64,000 nucleotides of DNA from CAVPNY01 sp963706905 (GCA_963706905.1 CAVPNY010000015.1:248001-312000), one strand, 5' to 3'. Positions 25,258 through 34,015 are shown, counted from the first letter of the stretch. Made by a program: numbers and translations. Notes: generated by a model from the sequence alone, not told the origin.

Positions 25258-28140
25258 ATGGCGGTTGAACAAACCAAATCTCAAGTTTCTGATGTAGATC
25301 AAGATAGCGACTCCTGGCATGCCATTGATGCCCAGGTTGTTTTGGCCAGGTTGGAATCAGTTGCTGAAAGCGGATTATCACCAGATGAAGCTGCCAGGCG
25401 ATTGGAAAAATTCGGGCCTAATGAGTTGCGAGAAGCTCCGCCAATCACCTTCTGGATGATGTTGTGGGGGCAACTGAATAACTTTGTAGTGATCTTGTTG
25501 ATCGTTGCAGCGATTATCTCCGCTTTGCTGGGTGACCAGATCGAAGCGATTGCGATCATGGCTATCGTAGTTTTGAATTCAGCTCTGGGTGTTGTGCAAG
25601 AGCGGCGCGCCGAGCAAGCCCTGGCGGCGTTGCGCAAGCTGGCAGCGCCTGAGGCGCATGTGATCCGGGGTGGCATGCGCCAATCCATCCCTTCTGGACA
25701 ATTGGTGCCAGGAGATATCGTCTTATTGGAGGCGGGTAACTATGTGCCTGCTGATGTTCGTTTGCTGGAAGCAGTAAATTTGAAGGTGGATGAGGCGGCT
25801 CTAACCGGTGAGTCAGTCTCCGTGCAGAAAAATGCTGCTGCCAGCCTGGAAGCCGATATCCCCCTGGGAGATCGCAAGAATACTGCATTCCTCGGGACCC
25901 TAGTCAGCTACGGTCGCGGCAAAGGCATCGTGGTCAGCACCGGAATGTTTACTCAAATCGGCCTCATTGCCGAGATGTTACAGTCTGTTGAACAGGAGCC
26001 TACACCGTTACAACGCCGCCTGGATCAATTGGGCAAAACTCTGGGCTGGGCGGCCCTGGCGATTTGCGCTATGGTCTTTTTGGTTGGTTGGCTGCGTGGA
26101 TACAACCCGTTGGATATGTTCATGATCTCAGTTGGCCTGGCTATCGCGGCTGTTCCGGAGGGTCTACCAGCGGTTGTGACTATCAGCCTTGCGTTGGGCA
26201 TCCGCGAGATGATAAAACGGCATGCCTTGATCCGTCGCTTATCATCAGTTGAGACACTGGGTTCTGCAACTGTGATCTGCTCGGATAAAACCGGCACCCT
26301 GACTCAAAACGAAATGACCGTCACTCGCTTGTGGGTTGATGGTCATTTCACCAGCGTCACCGGGACAGGATACCTGCCAGTTGGAGATTTCCAGGCGAAT
26401 GGGAGTAACGTTGCGATTGGTGAACAACCCAGCATTCAGATGGCTTTACTTTTGGCTGCTTTGAACAATGATGCTGAGTTGGAAACAGGCGATTCACAAG
26501 AGGATGGACGTCCTACCTACCGGATGGTGGGCGACCCGACGGAAGGGGCAATGATCGTGGCGGCAGCCAAGGCGGGTTTGTGGGCCGCAGCCCTCAATCA
26601 GGCATTTCCTCGCATCCATGAAATACCTTTTGATTCCGAACGCAAACGCATGCTGACCGTACATGTTATCCCTGAACGACACGATCTGGAGATGCTGTTC
26701 TCACAACAATCAACCCCGGCTAAATTTCTTGTCATAGTTAAGGGGGCGCCAGATCTGGTTCTCGATAAATGCACATACTGCCATTCTGATGCAAACTATC
26801 AAAAGCCGTTGGACGAATCTCAACGTATGCGCATCATGGGCGCCAATGATGCCATGACTCAGGATGCTTTGCGAGTGCTCGGGTTGGCCTATCATCTTCT
26901 CCCCGAATTGCCAGAAGAGATCGATGCCAGGATACTGGAGAACGACCTGGTGTTCGTCGGGTTGATCGGCATGATCGACCCACCCCGTCAGGAAGTGCCT
27001 CCTGCTCTTGAAAAAGCACGCCGTGCAGGTATCCGGACTATCATGATCACGGGTGATTACCCCAATACAGCGCGGGCGATAGCTGAATCGATCGGATTGC
27101 TAGAACCTGGTCACCAGGTGTTAACCGGGCCTACCTTGGCGCAGCTTGACGATTCCGCCTTACAGCGTGAGGTGGAATACACCGATGTCTTTGCCAGGGT
27201 TTCTCCAGAACACAAACTGCGCATTGTTGAAGCGCTTCGTGCGCGTGAAGAGGTGGTGGCTATGACTGGGGATGGGGTTAACGATGCCCCAGCCATAAAG
27301 CGTTCCGATATTGGTGTGGCCATGGGTATTACTGGAACTGACGTCGCCAAGGAAAGCGCGGATATGGTCCTTACCGACGATAACTATGCCAGTATAGTCT
27401 CAGCGGTAGAGCAAGGCCGAATTATCTACGCCAATATCCGCAAGTTTGTGTTCTTTTTGCTGTCTTCGAATGTCGCCGAGATTATGATCATTTTCCTGGC
27501 GACCTTAGCCGGTCTACCAACACCGTTGACAGTCATCCAGTTATTATGGCTGAACCTGCTGACCGATGGGGCTCCTGCCTTAGCGCTGGCTACTGAACGC
27601 GGAGATCCGGACACAATGGAGCAACAGCCGCGCTCACCGCAAGAGCCGATCATCAATCGTTCGATGCGTCTGGGCATAGTCATCCAAACCATTACCCAGA
27701 CTGGTGCAGTATTAACAGCTTTTGCAATCGGTTTACTCTGGCATCTCTCAGCTGGTGATGTGCTTCCCCCGGGTGCTAATCCTTTGTCCTACTTGTTGCA
27801 GTATGATTGGCGTGGGGTTGATGTACAAACTGCAGAGACGATGGCATTTGTTACCCTCTCCCTCTGTGAGCTCTTCCGCGCCTACACTGTTCGTTCGGAA
27901 AGGCTATCCATATTCCAGATTGGTGTCTTCTCCAATCGCAATATGCAGTTGGCTGTTGGGCTTTCGTTAGCTTTGTTGTTTTTGGTGGTGAATGTGGGAT
28001 TCCTGCAACCGATTTTCAATACTCATTTCATGACAATGAACGAATGGTTGATCGTCATTGGCCTGGCACTGATCCCGGCTATCTCCGAAGAGTTGACCAA
28101 GGTTTATCTTCGTTGGCGAGATCGACAGCAAGAGGATTAA
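25258..28140 (+). CDS. Cation-transporting P-type ATPase (type IIA, Ca-type)
   Basis: A 960-residue ion pump. The cation-ATPase N-terminal domain (HAIDAQVVLARLES...GPNEL) is followed by the actuator motif LTGES, the membrane motif VPEGLPAVV in M4, the phosphorylation site CSDKTGTLT, KGAPD, and the hinge TGDGVNDAPA. The M6 segment LWLNLLTDGAPALALATE carries the N..TD residues of Ca site II in SERCA/PMR1-like pumps. Together with PEGLP in M4 this favours Ca export over Na/K exchange. A GAAGAG upstream of the ATG is a weak ribosome site. Separate promoters probably serve corA downstream. Confidence 0.88.
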   Translation: MAVEQTKSQVSDVDQDSDSWHAIDAQVVLARLESVAESGLSPDEAARRLEKFGPNELREAPPITFWMMLWGQLNNFVVILLIVAAIISALLGDQIEAIAIMAIVVLNSALGVVQERRAEQALAALRKLAAPEAHVIRGGMRQSIPSGQLVPGDIVLLEAGNYVPADVRLLEAVNLKVDEAALTGESVSVQKNAAASLEADIPLGDRKNTAFLGTLVSYGRGKGIVVSTGMFTQIGLIAEMLQSVEQEPTPLQRRLDQLGKTLGWAALAICAMVFLVGWLRGYNPLDMFMISVGLAIAAVPEGLPAVVTISLALGIREMIKRHALIRRLSSVETLGSATVICSDKTGTLTQNEMTVTRLWVDGHFTSVTGTGYLPVGDFQANGSNVAIGEQPSIQMALLLAALNNDAELETGDSQEDGRPTYRMVGDPTEGAMIVAAAKAGLWAAALNQAFPRIHEIPFDSERKRMLTVHVIPERHDLEMLFSQQSTPAKFLVIVKGAPDLVLDKCTYCHSDANYQKPLDESQRMRIMGANDAMTQDALRVLGLAYHLLPELPEEIDARILENDLVFVGLIGMIDPPRQEVPPALEKARRAGIRTIMITGDYPNTARAIAESIGLLEPGHQVLTGPTLAQLDDSALQREVEYTDVFARVSPEHKLRIVEALRAREEVVAMTGDGVNDAPAIKRSDIGVAMGITGTDVAKESADMVLTDDNYASIVSAVEQGRIIYANIRKFVFFLLSSNVAEIMIIFLATLAGLPTPLTVIQLLWLNLLTDGAPALALATERGDPDTMEQQPRSPQEPIINRSMRLGIVIQTITQTGAVLTAFAIGLLWHLSAGDVLPPGANPLSYLLQYDWRGVDVQTAETMAFVTLSLCELFRAYTVRSERLSIFQIGVFSNRNMQLAVGLSLALLFLVVNVGFLQPIFNTHFMTMNEWLIVIGLALIPAISEELTKVYLRWRDRQQED

Positions 28141-28182
28141 ATCAGCTGTTAAGCTTGGTTTGATGATTTTTCTCACTTACGC

Positions 28183-28211
28183 TTGCTCGATCTGATGCAT
28201 GGCGTTATACT
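28183..28211 (+). promoter_or_regulatory. Promoter of the corA leader transcript
   Basis: TTGCTC at 28183-28188 and TATACT at 28206-28211 with a 17-base spacer. Transcription would begin near 28218, giving a 5' leader of about 370 bases before corA. Confidence 0.5.
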
Positions 28212-28217
28212 TTGGCA

Positions 28218-28586
28218 GCAATGGGCAGTACGAATCTTTTGACATCTCCCAATTATTCGGGTAAGGAAGTCCGCCTTGCTCACAGGCGTGGTGGCATACC
28301 TCGCCACGCCGCCGCGCCTAAACGTAGTAGTTCACAGGAGGCTCCGATCTAAAGGGAGTTTTCAGTCACGCGCGTACACGCTTCCCAAAGAGATGAGCTT
28401 CCAAACTCGGTGTTGGACTTCAACCCTGGCATCCAGAGGCTTAATACGGGAAGCGTTTTGCTTTTAGTACAAGGAGAAATTTAATGGTTACAGATCATCC
28501 ATCTCGAGACGAGGTTCCAGAAGATCACTCAGAACCGCCTTGAGGTTATCTATATTTTGGGGCAGTTGCCCCCCAGGAGAGCGCTC
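28218..28586 (+). promoter_or_regulatory. Long structured 5' leader of corA
   Basis: About 370 bases without a long ORF. It contains a strong hairpin (GGCGTGG...CCACGCC, about 28284-28311), other GC-rich inverted segments to about 28470, then a short ORF (28484-28543). A small hairpin GGGGC-agtt-GCCCC at 28559-28572 abuts the corA ribosome site. One 8-base stretch (GAGGCTCC) is shared with Mg-sensing M-box RNAs, but the rest of that consensus is not found by eye. The class is unknown. Confidence 0.45.
28484..28543 (+). CDS. Putative 19-residue acidic/proline leader peptide upstream of corA
   Basis: The ORF reads MVTDHPSRDEVPEDHSEPP and then stops. AAGGAG lies 7 bases before its ATG, one of the best ribosome sites in the window. 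Seven of nineteen residues are Asp/Glu or adjacent to proline, with PED and EPP near the end. Enterobacterial mgtA and corA have short leader peptides, and acidic/proline-rich nascent chains are known to destabilise ribosomes at low Mg. Its position before an Mg transporter suggests the same job here. It could still be a chance ORF. Confidence 0.5.
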   Translation: MVTDHPSRDEVPEDHSEPP

Positions 28587-29516
28587 ATGATCACGATTTA
28601 TTCCCACAACGCAAAAGGCCTGCTAACGCAGAAGGAGCCCACCAGCGGTTCCTGGTTGAATGTTGTTGATCCTTCCCCACAAGAGATCTCACAAATCCAA
28701 GATCTCGGCATTTTCCAGGACTTTATCACCTATCCGTTAGACCTCGATGAGCAGGCGCGTACGGAAAGAGAAGATGGAGTCATCTTTATCCTCCTACGGG
28801 TTCCTTATAATCAGGGGCAAAGTGAAGATGTCCCGTTTACCACTCTCCCTCTAGGTATCATCCTGACCGACCAGCTCATTATTACTATCTGCAAACGGGA
28901 TCATGAAATCATACGTTACTTTGCTGACGGTAAGGTGCGGGATTTCTCTCCTGGCAAGCGTAACCGTTTTGTATTGAGGTTGTTTTTGAAAACTGCCCAA
29001 ACCTTCCTGGTCTACCTTAAGGAAATCAACAAGGTCGTGGATGCGCTTGAAGATAAATTGCAGCTTTCACAAAGGAACAAGGAAGTATTGGAGCTGCTTA
29101 AATATCAGAAAAGTTTGACCTTTTTTACAACTGCACTCAAATCCAATGAGCTGATGATGGAACGCTTGCAGCGCAGCCAGTTATTCAAGATGTATCCGGA
29201 GGATGAAGATCTGCTGGATGATGTCTTGATCGAAAACCGGCAGGCGATTGAGATGACCAATATCGCCAGCAACATTCTCAGCAGCATGATGGACGCCTTT
29301 GCTTCTATTATTTCTAATAACCTGAATGTGGTGATGAAATTCCTGGCTTCTGTTACCATTCTGCTGAGTATTCCCACCATCATCACCAGTTATTATGGCA
29401 TGAATGTGATATTGCCATTAGCAAATTATCAGCACACCAATCTGATTATCCTGGCGGTGGTATTCGTGAGTGTTATACTGGTGTCTGTTATCTTTTGGAA
29501 GAAGGACTGGTTCTGA
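28587..29516 (+). CDS. corA: CorA-family divalent cation transporter
   Basis: Pentameric Mg/Co channel of the 2-TM-GxN family. The cytoplasmic domain of about 240 residues is largely helical and charged. The first membrane helix ends in the signature SYYGMNV (GMN selectivity motif), followed by the second helix LIILAVVFVSVILVSVIFW and a basic tail KKDWF. AGGAG lies 7 bases before the ATG at 28587; an in-frame start 30 bases earlier would fall in the hairpin before the ribosome site. The gene has a long leader of its own. Its 3' end overlaps convergent rnhB by 29 bases. Confidence 0.92.
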   Translation: MITIYSHNAKGLLTQKEPTSGSWLNVVDPSPQEISQIQDLGIFQDFITYPLDLDEQARTEREDGVIFILLRVPYNQGQSEDVPFTTLPLGIILTDQLIITICKRDHEIIRYFADGKVRDFSPGKRNRFVLRLFLKTAQTFLVYLKEINKVVDALEDKLQLSQRNKEVLELLKYQKSLTFFTTALKSNELMMERLQRSQLFKMYPEDEDLLDDVLIENRQAIEMTNIASNILSSMMDAFASIISNNLNVVMKFLASVTILLSIPTIITSYYGMNVILPLANYQHTNLIILAVVFVSVILVSVIFWKKDWF

Positions 29517-30183
29517 CCGGGAGTTTCACCTGTTCAGGCAAACCCTTGAGAGGGGCAAAGCTACAACGGTGGACAGGACATGCTCCCAGATGTTGGATCG
29601 TCTCGATATGGCGTTGGGTGCAGTAGCCCTTGTGGGAGGCGAAACCGTAACCCGGGTAATTTTTATCCAGGTCATTCATGAATGCATCCCGAGCGGTTTT
29701 AGCCAGGATGGAAGCGCCGGCTATACTCAAACAGCGTGCGTCGCCCTTGATCAAGGCAGTTTGTGGTAAATGGCAGTCGGGGAGAAAAAGATAATCGAGG
29801 AGCAAATGCTCGGGAGTATCCGCCAGGCCATCGATGGCGCGCTGCATGGCCAGGCGTGTGGCGGGTAATATGCCCTGAGCGTCGATCTCTAAATGACTGG
29901 CGAATCCAACTCCCCATGCGACAGCAGATTGAAGCAAACGCTCTGCCCAATAGGTTCTCTTTTGAGGGGATAATTGTTTTGAATCTCGCACACCTGCTAA
30001 TCGATCGAGGAGATTTGGATCAGGAGGTAAAACTAGCGCGGCAGCGGTCACTGGTCCAGCCAGAGCGCCGCGACCGGCTTCATCGATGCCAGCAATCCAG
30101 GTAATTCCTGCTTCCCAAAGGTTACGTTCAAAGCTAAGATCAGGTCGTATGGTCCGAGGCCATTCAGACCTATTCTTTGCCAT
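29488..30183 (-). CDS. rnhB: Ribonuclease HII
   Basis: Cleaves RNA in RNA/DNA hybrids and single ribonucleotides in DNA. The catalytic start GIDEAGRGALAGPV supplies the Asp-Glu pair, followed by DSKQLSPQKR (the family's DSKKL motif) and further acidic residues in LLLDYLFLPD. ILAKTARDAFM and YGFASHKGYCTQRH are conserved C-terminal segments. The first 30 residues precede the domain. The start overlaps the end of the upstream glycosyltransferase gene by 14 bases, so the two are probably co-transcribed. Confidence 0.92.
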   Translation of the reverse strand: MAKNRSEWPRTIRPDLSFERNLWEAGITWIAGIDEAGRGALAGPVTAAALVLPPDPNLLDRLAGVRDSKQLSPQKRTYWAERLLQSAVAWGVGFASHLEIDAQGILPATRLAMQRAIDGLADTPEHLLLDYLFLPDCHLPQTALIKGDARCLSIAGASILAKTARDAFMNDLDKNYPGYGFASHKGYCTQRHIETIQHLGACPVHRCSFAPLKGLPEQVKLPVRTSPSSKR

Positions 30184-30910
30184 AGACACCGCGCAGGCTA
30201 TTTAAGCGGATCTTGAAGATGTCGATCCCCATCTGGAAGGAATCTTTTACCACACTGACCTTACTTTTTGAATTGTAATACCAGGGGATTGGAATTTCGA
30301 TGATGCGGTAGCCTCGTCGTCTGGCAATAAACAACAACTCAACATCGAAGGACCAGCCAGTGATGGTCTGACGCTGAAACAGGTCTTCTGCAACTGCAGC
30401 CCGAAAACATTTAAATCCACATTGAGTGTCTTGCAGTTCAGGCAGGGCAAGCAAGCGAATCTGGTTGTTGAAAACCCGCCCTACCAGGTGGCGGTATCCT
30501 GGCTCATTAAATCGGATCGCGCCTGGGGCTTCGCGTGAGGCAATGGCGATATCGAATTCCGTGAGAAGTGGTGGCATGAAACGGTTCACCTCAGTTATCG
30601 GCATCGACAGATCAGCATCGCACATAAAACGGTATTCACCTTTGGCTGCCTGCATTCCCCTCCGGACTGCAGCCCCTTTTCCTCGGGTCGCCTCTCGAAC
30701 GATCTGGAAGGCGGGCGAATTGCTGGGCAGTTGGCGGGCAAATTCCATTGCCAGGTCATATGTGCTGTCCTGGCTGGCATTATCCGCTACGATAACCTCA
30801 GCCGGGTAAGATTGGCTGCCTAGAAACGCAAAAACCTGTTCCAGTGTTTTGGGCAGGCGCTCTTCTTCGTTATACGCAGGAATAATGATCGAGAGGAAAG
30901 GCGTGGACAA
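30170..30910 (-). CDS. Family 2 glycosyltransferase (dolichyl/polyprenyl-phosphate glucosyltransferase-like)
   Basis: Transfers a sugar from a nucleotide donor, probably onto a polyprenyl phosphate. The GT-A fold is clear: SIIIPAYNEEERLPKTLEQV at the start, the nucleotide-binding IVADNASQDST, the metal-binding DAD in MCDADLSMP, and DTQCGFKCFRA plus GWSFDVELLFIARR toward the end. This is typical of DPG/DPM synthase relatives. There is no membrane helix in the 246 residues, unlike ArnC-type enzymes. It sits between a membrane protein of unknown role and rnhB. Substrate not assignable. Confidence 0.85.
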   Translation of the reverse strand: MSTPFLSIIIPAYNEEERLPKTLEQVFAFLGSQSYPAEVIVADNASQDSTYDLAMEFARQLPSNSPAFQIVREATRGKGAAVRRGMQAAKGEYRFMCDADLSMPITEVNRFMPPLLTEFDIAIASREAPGAIRFNEPGYRHLVGRVFNNQIRLLALPELQDTQCGFKCFRAAVAEDLFQRQTITGWSFDVELLFIARRRGYRIIEIPIPWYYNSKSKVSVVKDSFQMGIDIFKIRLNSLRGVYGKE

Positions 30911-30935
30911 TCCCTGGGAACGCCCTTTCAGCGCA

Positions 30936-31697
30936 TCAAACAGTCATCATGAATATATAGATTAGTGCAATTAATGCAAGGAAGATGAATAAAACCAAGA
31001 GGCTGACTAATAACCACTGCCAGGGTTTTAGACCTTTTTTGTTAGCGCCGCTGACCTTCTTCGTCTGAGGTTCATCCTTAGCGCCTGCCTGTGGTTGGTT
31101 AGCTTCAGATTTTAATAACACATCTGCAATAATCTGTCCGTCGGAGGAACTCATGATAATTGGACTCTGCAGAATGCTGGTTACAAAGCGGTCGATCCCA
31201 TCGCGTTGGATGATTCGGGTCACAGGCTGCACAGATTCAACATGTAAGCCCGGCTGGGAAAAGAAGAGCACCGGTTCAACGCCAGGCAGCAGGATATCGC
31301 AACGAACCAGATAATTCTGAACTGCCTGCGCCATCAAAAATGTCCTTTTGACTAAATTTGGCTGAACTGTAACATACCGTTTTTTAGGTGCATCCAAGGA
31401 CAGCCAATTCTCTCCCTTAGCCCGGAAGACACCTTTCACTGAACTGGCGTAAATTGCCTTGACGCCCGGTGGGCCGATCAGGATGAGCGGAACAGGCATC
31501 GCCAGGTTTGGAAAGGTCACATTCCGTAATAGGATAAATTTGTTATCCAATGCTTTTTGTATCTGGTCGATGAGTAAATCTTGGGCTTGCAAATCCCGAT
31601 TCCAGGATAAACCGAAACGCCAGACACCTTTGATTCGATCTCCGAAGGAGATCGACCGATTTTCATCACTAAAGGGCGATCTTTCGTATAACTTCAA
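30936..31697 (-). CDS. Unknown protein with nuclease-related-like domain and C-terminal membrane helix
   Basis: Not recognised with confidence. Residues 45-150 (FILLRNVTFPNLAMPVPLILIGPPGVKAIYAS...GENW) recall the NERD (nuclease-related) pattern, where a beta strand ending in a conserved Asp is expected; that Asp is replaced here, so nuclease activity is doubtful. A lysine-rich linker and one C-terminal helix (WLLVSLLVLFIFLALIALIYIF) follow, giving a tail-anchored, cytosol-facing topology. It lies 26 bases upstream of the glycosyltransferase on the same strand. Confidence 0.5.
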   Translation of the reverse strand: MKLYERSPFSDENRSISFGDRIKGVWRFGLSWNRDLQAQDLLIDQIQKALDNKFILLRNVTFPNLAMPVPLILIGPPGVKAIYASSVKGVFRAKGENWLSLDAPKKRYVTVQPNLVKRTFLMAQAVQNYLVRCDILLPGVEPVLFFSQPGLHVESVQPVTRIIQRDGIDRFVTSILQSPIIMSSSDGQIIADVLLKSEANQPQAGAKDEPQTKKVSGANKKGLKPWQWLLVSLLVLFIFLALIALIYIFMMTV

Positions 31698-31799
31698 TGA
31701 TCACCTCCATGGTAGTTCCGGAGATCCTCCGGCAACATGGATTGTTCTATCAGGTTTTCGGCGACTCTTAGGAAATCGGATGGAGTTAGCACGCCATAA

Positions 31800-32111
31800 T
31801 TATACGAGCGGCACGCCTTCAAGGCAATCGTTTTCCGCGTTAGAGTTCCCGGCAACTACAATTTCCTGTCCATTTTTTATGAGCAGCTTTATTGAGGTAG
31901 ATGTCTCGAAGGTACCTCCCATCAGATTGATTCGTTTTCCCACAACGAACTGCTTGCCGGCTTTCAGTTTCTCCATCAAAGTCTCGCGATCGACCAATAT
32001 GTGATCGGACCAGGTAGGTCCTCGGCGGAGAAAAGCCCGAACCCAGAGGACTTGCCCATCTTCTGCATAACGAACTGCTTGAACGATGCCATCATACTTA
32101 GTGTGCGCCAT
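31800..32111 (-). CDS. Conserved-looking hypothetical protein, 103 residues
   Basis: Function unknown. The sequence is soluble and mostly beta-strand: YDGIVQAVRYAEDGQVLWVRAFLRRGP, DHILVDRETLMEKLKAGKQFVVGKRI and KLLIKNGQEIVVAGN. It suggests a small barrel. Codon use and composition match neighbouring genes. A GAGTG motif lies before the start. It reads in the same direction as tRNA-Pro upstream and the membrane protein 102 bases downstream. Confidence 0.6.
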   Translation of the reverse strand: MAHTKYDGIVQAVRYAEDGQVLWVRAFLRRGPTWSDHILVDRETLMEKLKAGKQFVVGKRINLMGGTFETSTSIKLLIKNGQEIVVAGNSNAENDCLEGVPLV

Positions 32112-32157
32112 TGGATCACTCCTGTGTGATCATTCGATGTGAACTCGTTGCTAGAAA

Positions 32158-32210
32158 AGTAAAACGTGAAGCGTGAAGAAGTTACTTTTGTTCACGTTTC
32201 ACGTTTTACT
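32158..32210. repeat. 20-bp inverted repeat between tRNA-Pro and the hypothetical gene
   Basis: Arms 32158-32177 (AGTAAAACGTGAAGCGTGAA) and 32191-32210 are complementary except for one G/T position, with a 13-base loop. Each arm holds a direct repeat of CGTGAA. It probably terminates or separates the tRNA-Pro transcript from the gene downstream. Confidence 0.55.
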
Positions 32211-32225
32211 CTTACTGCTTCATAG

Positions 32226-32298
32226 TCGGGGTGAGCGGACTCGAACCGCTGACCCCCGCGTCCCAAACGCGGTGCGCTACCAACTGCGCTACACCCCG
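32226..32298 (-). tRNA. tRNA-Pro (anticodon TGG)
   Basis: On the minus strand the acceptor stem CGGGGTG pairs with CACCCCG. The anticodon stem CCGCG/CGCGG encloses the loop TTTGGGA, so the anticodon is TGG. The T-arm is GCGG-TTCGAGT-CCGC. The discriminator is A and CCA is not encoded. The adjacent insertion sequence entered about 40 bases beyond its 5' end. Confidence 0.93.
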
Positions 32299-32336
32299 AG
32301 TGCGGTGAGTATAATTCGATTTGTCTGATTACGTCA

Positions 32337-33969
32337 AGGAGCATTTAAGTTCTGTTAGCGCAAAGTAGTAGAGTCCCCTTTTCGCAAAGTTAAAATGTCC
32401 CCATTGAAGGGACATGAAATGGACAAACTACTAGCAATGAGCAACCGAGAAATCACCCGATTAGAAGCCATGCAACGGATCAAAGACAAACGCTTGACAC
32501 AGAAAGAAGCAGCCCGGATGCTGAATTTGAGTGTGCGGCAGATCAAACGGTTGTATCGAGCATATAAAGCGCAGGGTGCTCGAGGCTTGGTGAGCCAGCG
32601 GCGCGGCAAGCCCAGCAACAATCGACTGGATGTGGAAACGCAGCAGAAAGCCATCGACCTGATCTATGCGCACTACCGGGACTTTGGACCCACCTTAGCC
32701 CACGAGAAGCTGACGGAGAAACACAAGCTGCGGATATCGCGGGAAAGTGTGCGTGGGATCATGATCGCAGAAGGGATGTGGAAGCCAAAACGGGCGAAAA
32801 AGCCATCCACGCACCAGATGCGAGAGCGGCGGGCTTGTTTTGGGGAATTAGTGCAGATTGATGGCTCGGATCACGACTGGTTCGAAGGGCGCGGGCCGAA
32901 GTGTACCCTGCTGGTGTATATTGACGATGCCACGGGGCAACTTTTAGAGTTATGGTTTGTGCCGGACGAGACCTTTTTCGGCTACTGCGAAGCTTCCCGG
33001 CACTATTTTGAGCGTTACGGCAAGCCGGTGGCCTTCTACAGCGACAAACACGGCATCTTTCGGGTCAATCAAGAACAAACCATCGGTCTAGGGAGTGGCC
33101 TGACCCAGTTTGGGCGAGCCACGCAGAAGCTGGACGTCCAGATCATCTGCGCCAATACGCCCCAGGCCAAAGGACGCATCGAACGCGCCAACCAGACCCT
33201 GCAGGACCGCCTGGTCAAGGAGCTGCGCCTGCAGGGTATTTCCGACAGCGACAGCGCCAATGCCTATCTACCCGAGTTCCGCCTAGACTTCAACCGCCGC
33301 TTCGCCATGGCTCCCCGCAGCAGCCATGACGCCCACCGCCCTGTACTCAAAACCGAAAATCTGGATATCATCTTAACCCGCCAGAAAACCGCTACGCTAT
33401 CCAAGAACCTCACCGTGCAAGCCAACAAGGTGATCTACCAGATCCAATCCGACCGCCCTGACTATGCTCTGCGCAATGCTCAAGTCACCGTCTGTGAGAA
33501 TGCCAAAGGAGAAGTCACCATCCTCTACAAAAACAAACCCCTTTCTTACACCATCTATCACCAGCCTACCCGCCAGGCCGAAGTCGCAGATACCAAAACT
33601 CTCGATCGCCAGATCAAGCCGCCCAAGTCGCCTGCTCCTAACCATCCCTGGCGCCAGTATGGCCACCATCTCAATGGCAAACCCATCCAGGAGACCACTC
33701 CCCATGGCGCAGACTAATCTGGATCAGCCTTTGAGTTTTTCGCTTTTGGCCGAAAACAGGGCAGAAACCAAAGAGCAGAGCAACCCTCGCTCTGCCCAGT
33801 CTTTGGCCCCGTGTCGGCGCTCAGGTCGCTCTCCAGCGTTGCCCTATCCTCCGCACGAGTGTCACCAGTCTACCAGATCAATTTATCCTTCCCTGACAAA
33901 GGGGACATCTCTACTTTGCACAATAGGGGACATTTCTACTTTGCATTGACAGGAGCATTTAAGTTCTGT
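32337..33969 (+). mobile_element. Complete insertion sequence (ISNCY/IS1202-like) with 19-bp flanking repeats
   Basis: One transposase gene lies between inverted ends that share GCAAAGTA-N5-GTCCCC units: left 32360-32401, right 33900-33947 in reverse. Each end has the unit twice. The element (about 32356-33950) is flanked by perfect direct repeats AGGAGCATTTAAGTTCTGT at 32337-32355 and 33951-33969. A target duplication this long is unusual; IS1202-type elements are known for long ones. The 230 bases after the transposase stop hold no other gene. Confidence 0.85.
32419..33717 (+). CDS. DDE transposase of the insertion sequence
   Basis: An integrase-type transposase of about 432 residues. The N-terminal helix-turn-helix (RLTQKEAARMLNLSVRQIKRLYRAYKAQG) is followed by a linker and the RNase H-like catalytic core: VQIDGSDHDWF (first Asp), FYSDKHGIF (second Asp) and QAKGRIERANQTLQDRL (Glu). 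The C-terminal domain is basic. The layout matches ISNCY/IS1202-type enzymes. The start at 32419 has AGGGA upstream; an ATG at 32395 lies inside the terminal repeat. All catalytic residues are intact, so the element may be active. Confidence 0.9.
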   Translation: MDKLLAMSNREITRLEAMQRIKDKRLTQKEAARMLNLSVRQIKRLYRAYKAQGARGLVSQRRGKPSNNRLDVETQQKAIDLIYAHYRDFGPTLAHEKLTEKHKLRISRESVRGIMIAEGMWKPKRAKKPSTHQMRERRACFGELVQIDGSDHDWFEGRGPKCTLLVYIDDATGQLLELWFVPDETFFGYCEASRHYFERYGKPVAFYSDKHGIFRVNQEQTIGLGSGLTQFGRATQKLDVQIICANTPQAKGRIERANQTLQDRLVKELRLQGISDSDSANAYLPEFRLDFNRRFAMAPRSSHDAHRPVLKTENLDIILTRQKTATLSKNLTVQANKVIYQIQSDRPDYALRNAQVTVCENAKGEVTILYKNKPLSYTIYHQPTRQAEVADTKTLDRQIKPPKSPAPNHPWRQYGHHLNGKPIQETTPHGAD

Positions 33970-33986
33970 CCTGCCTACGAGGGCTT

Positions 33987-34015
33987 TTGCATTCCCTGCC
34001 TAATTATGGTAAACT
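33987..34015 (+). promoter_or_regulatory. pyrG promoter
   Basis: TTGCAT at 33987-33992 and TAAACT at 34010-34015 with a 17-base spacer and an extended TGG before the -10. It lies 17 bases beyond the right direct repeat of the insertion sequence, so the insertion removed only upstream DNA. Start expected near 34022. Confidence 0.5.

Noticed and set aside
28218..28483. M-box Mg riboswitch before corA
   Set aside because: Only an 8-base match (GAGGCTCC) was found; the other conserved M-box segments are missing by eye, so I leave the leader unclassified.
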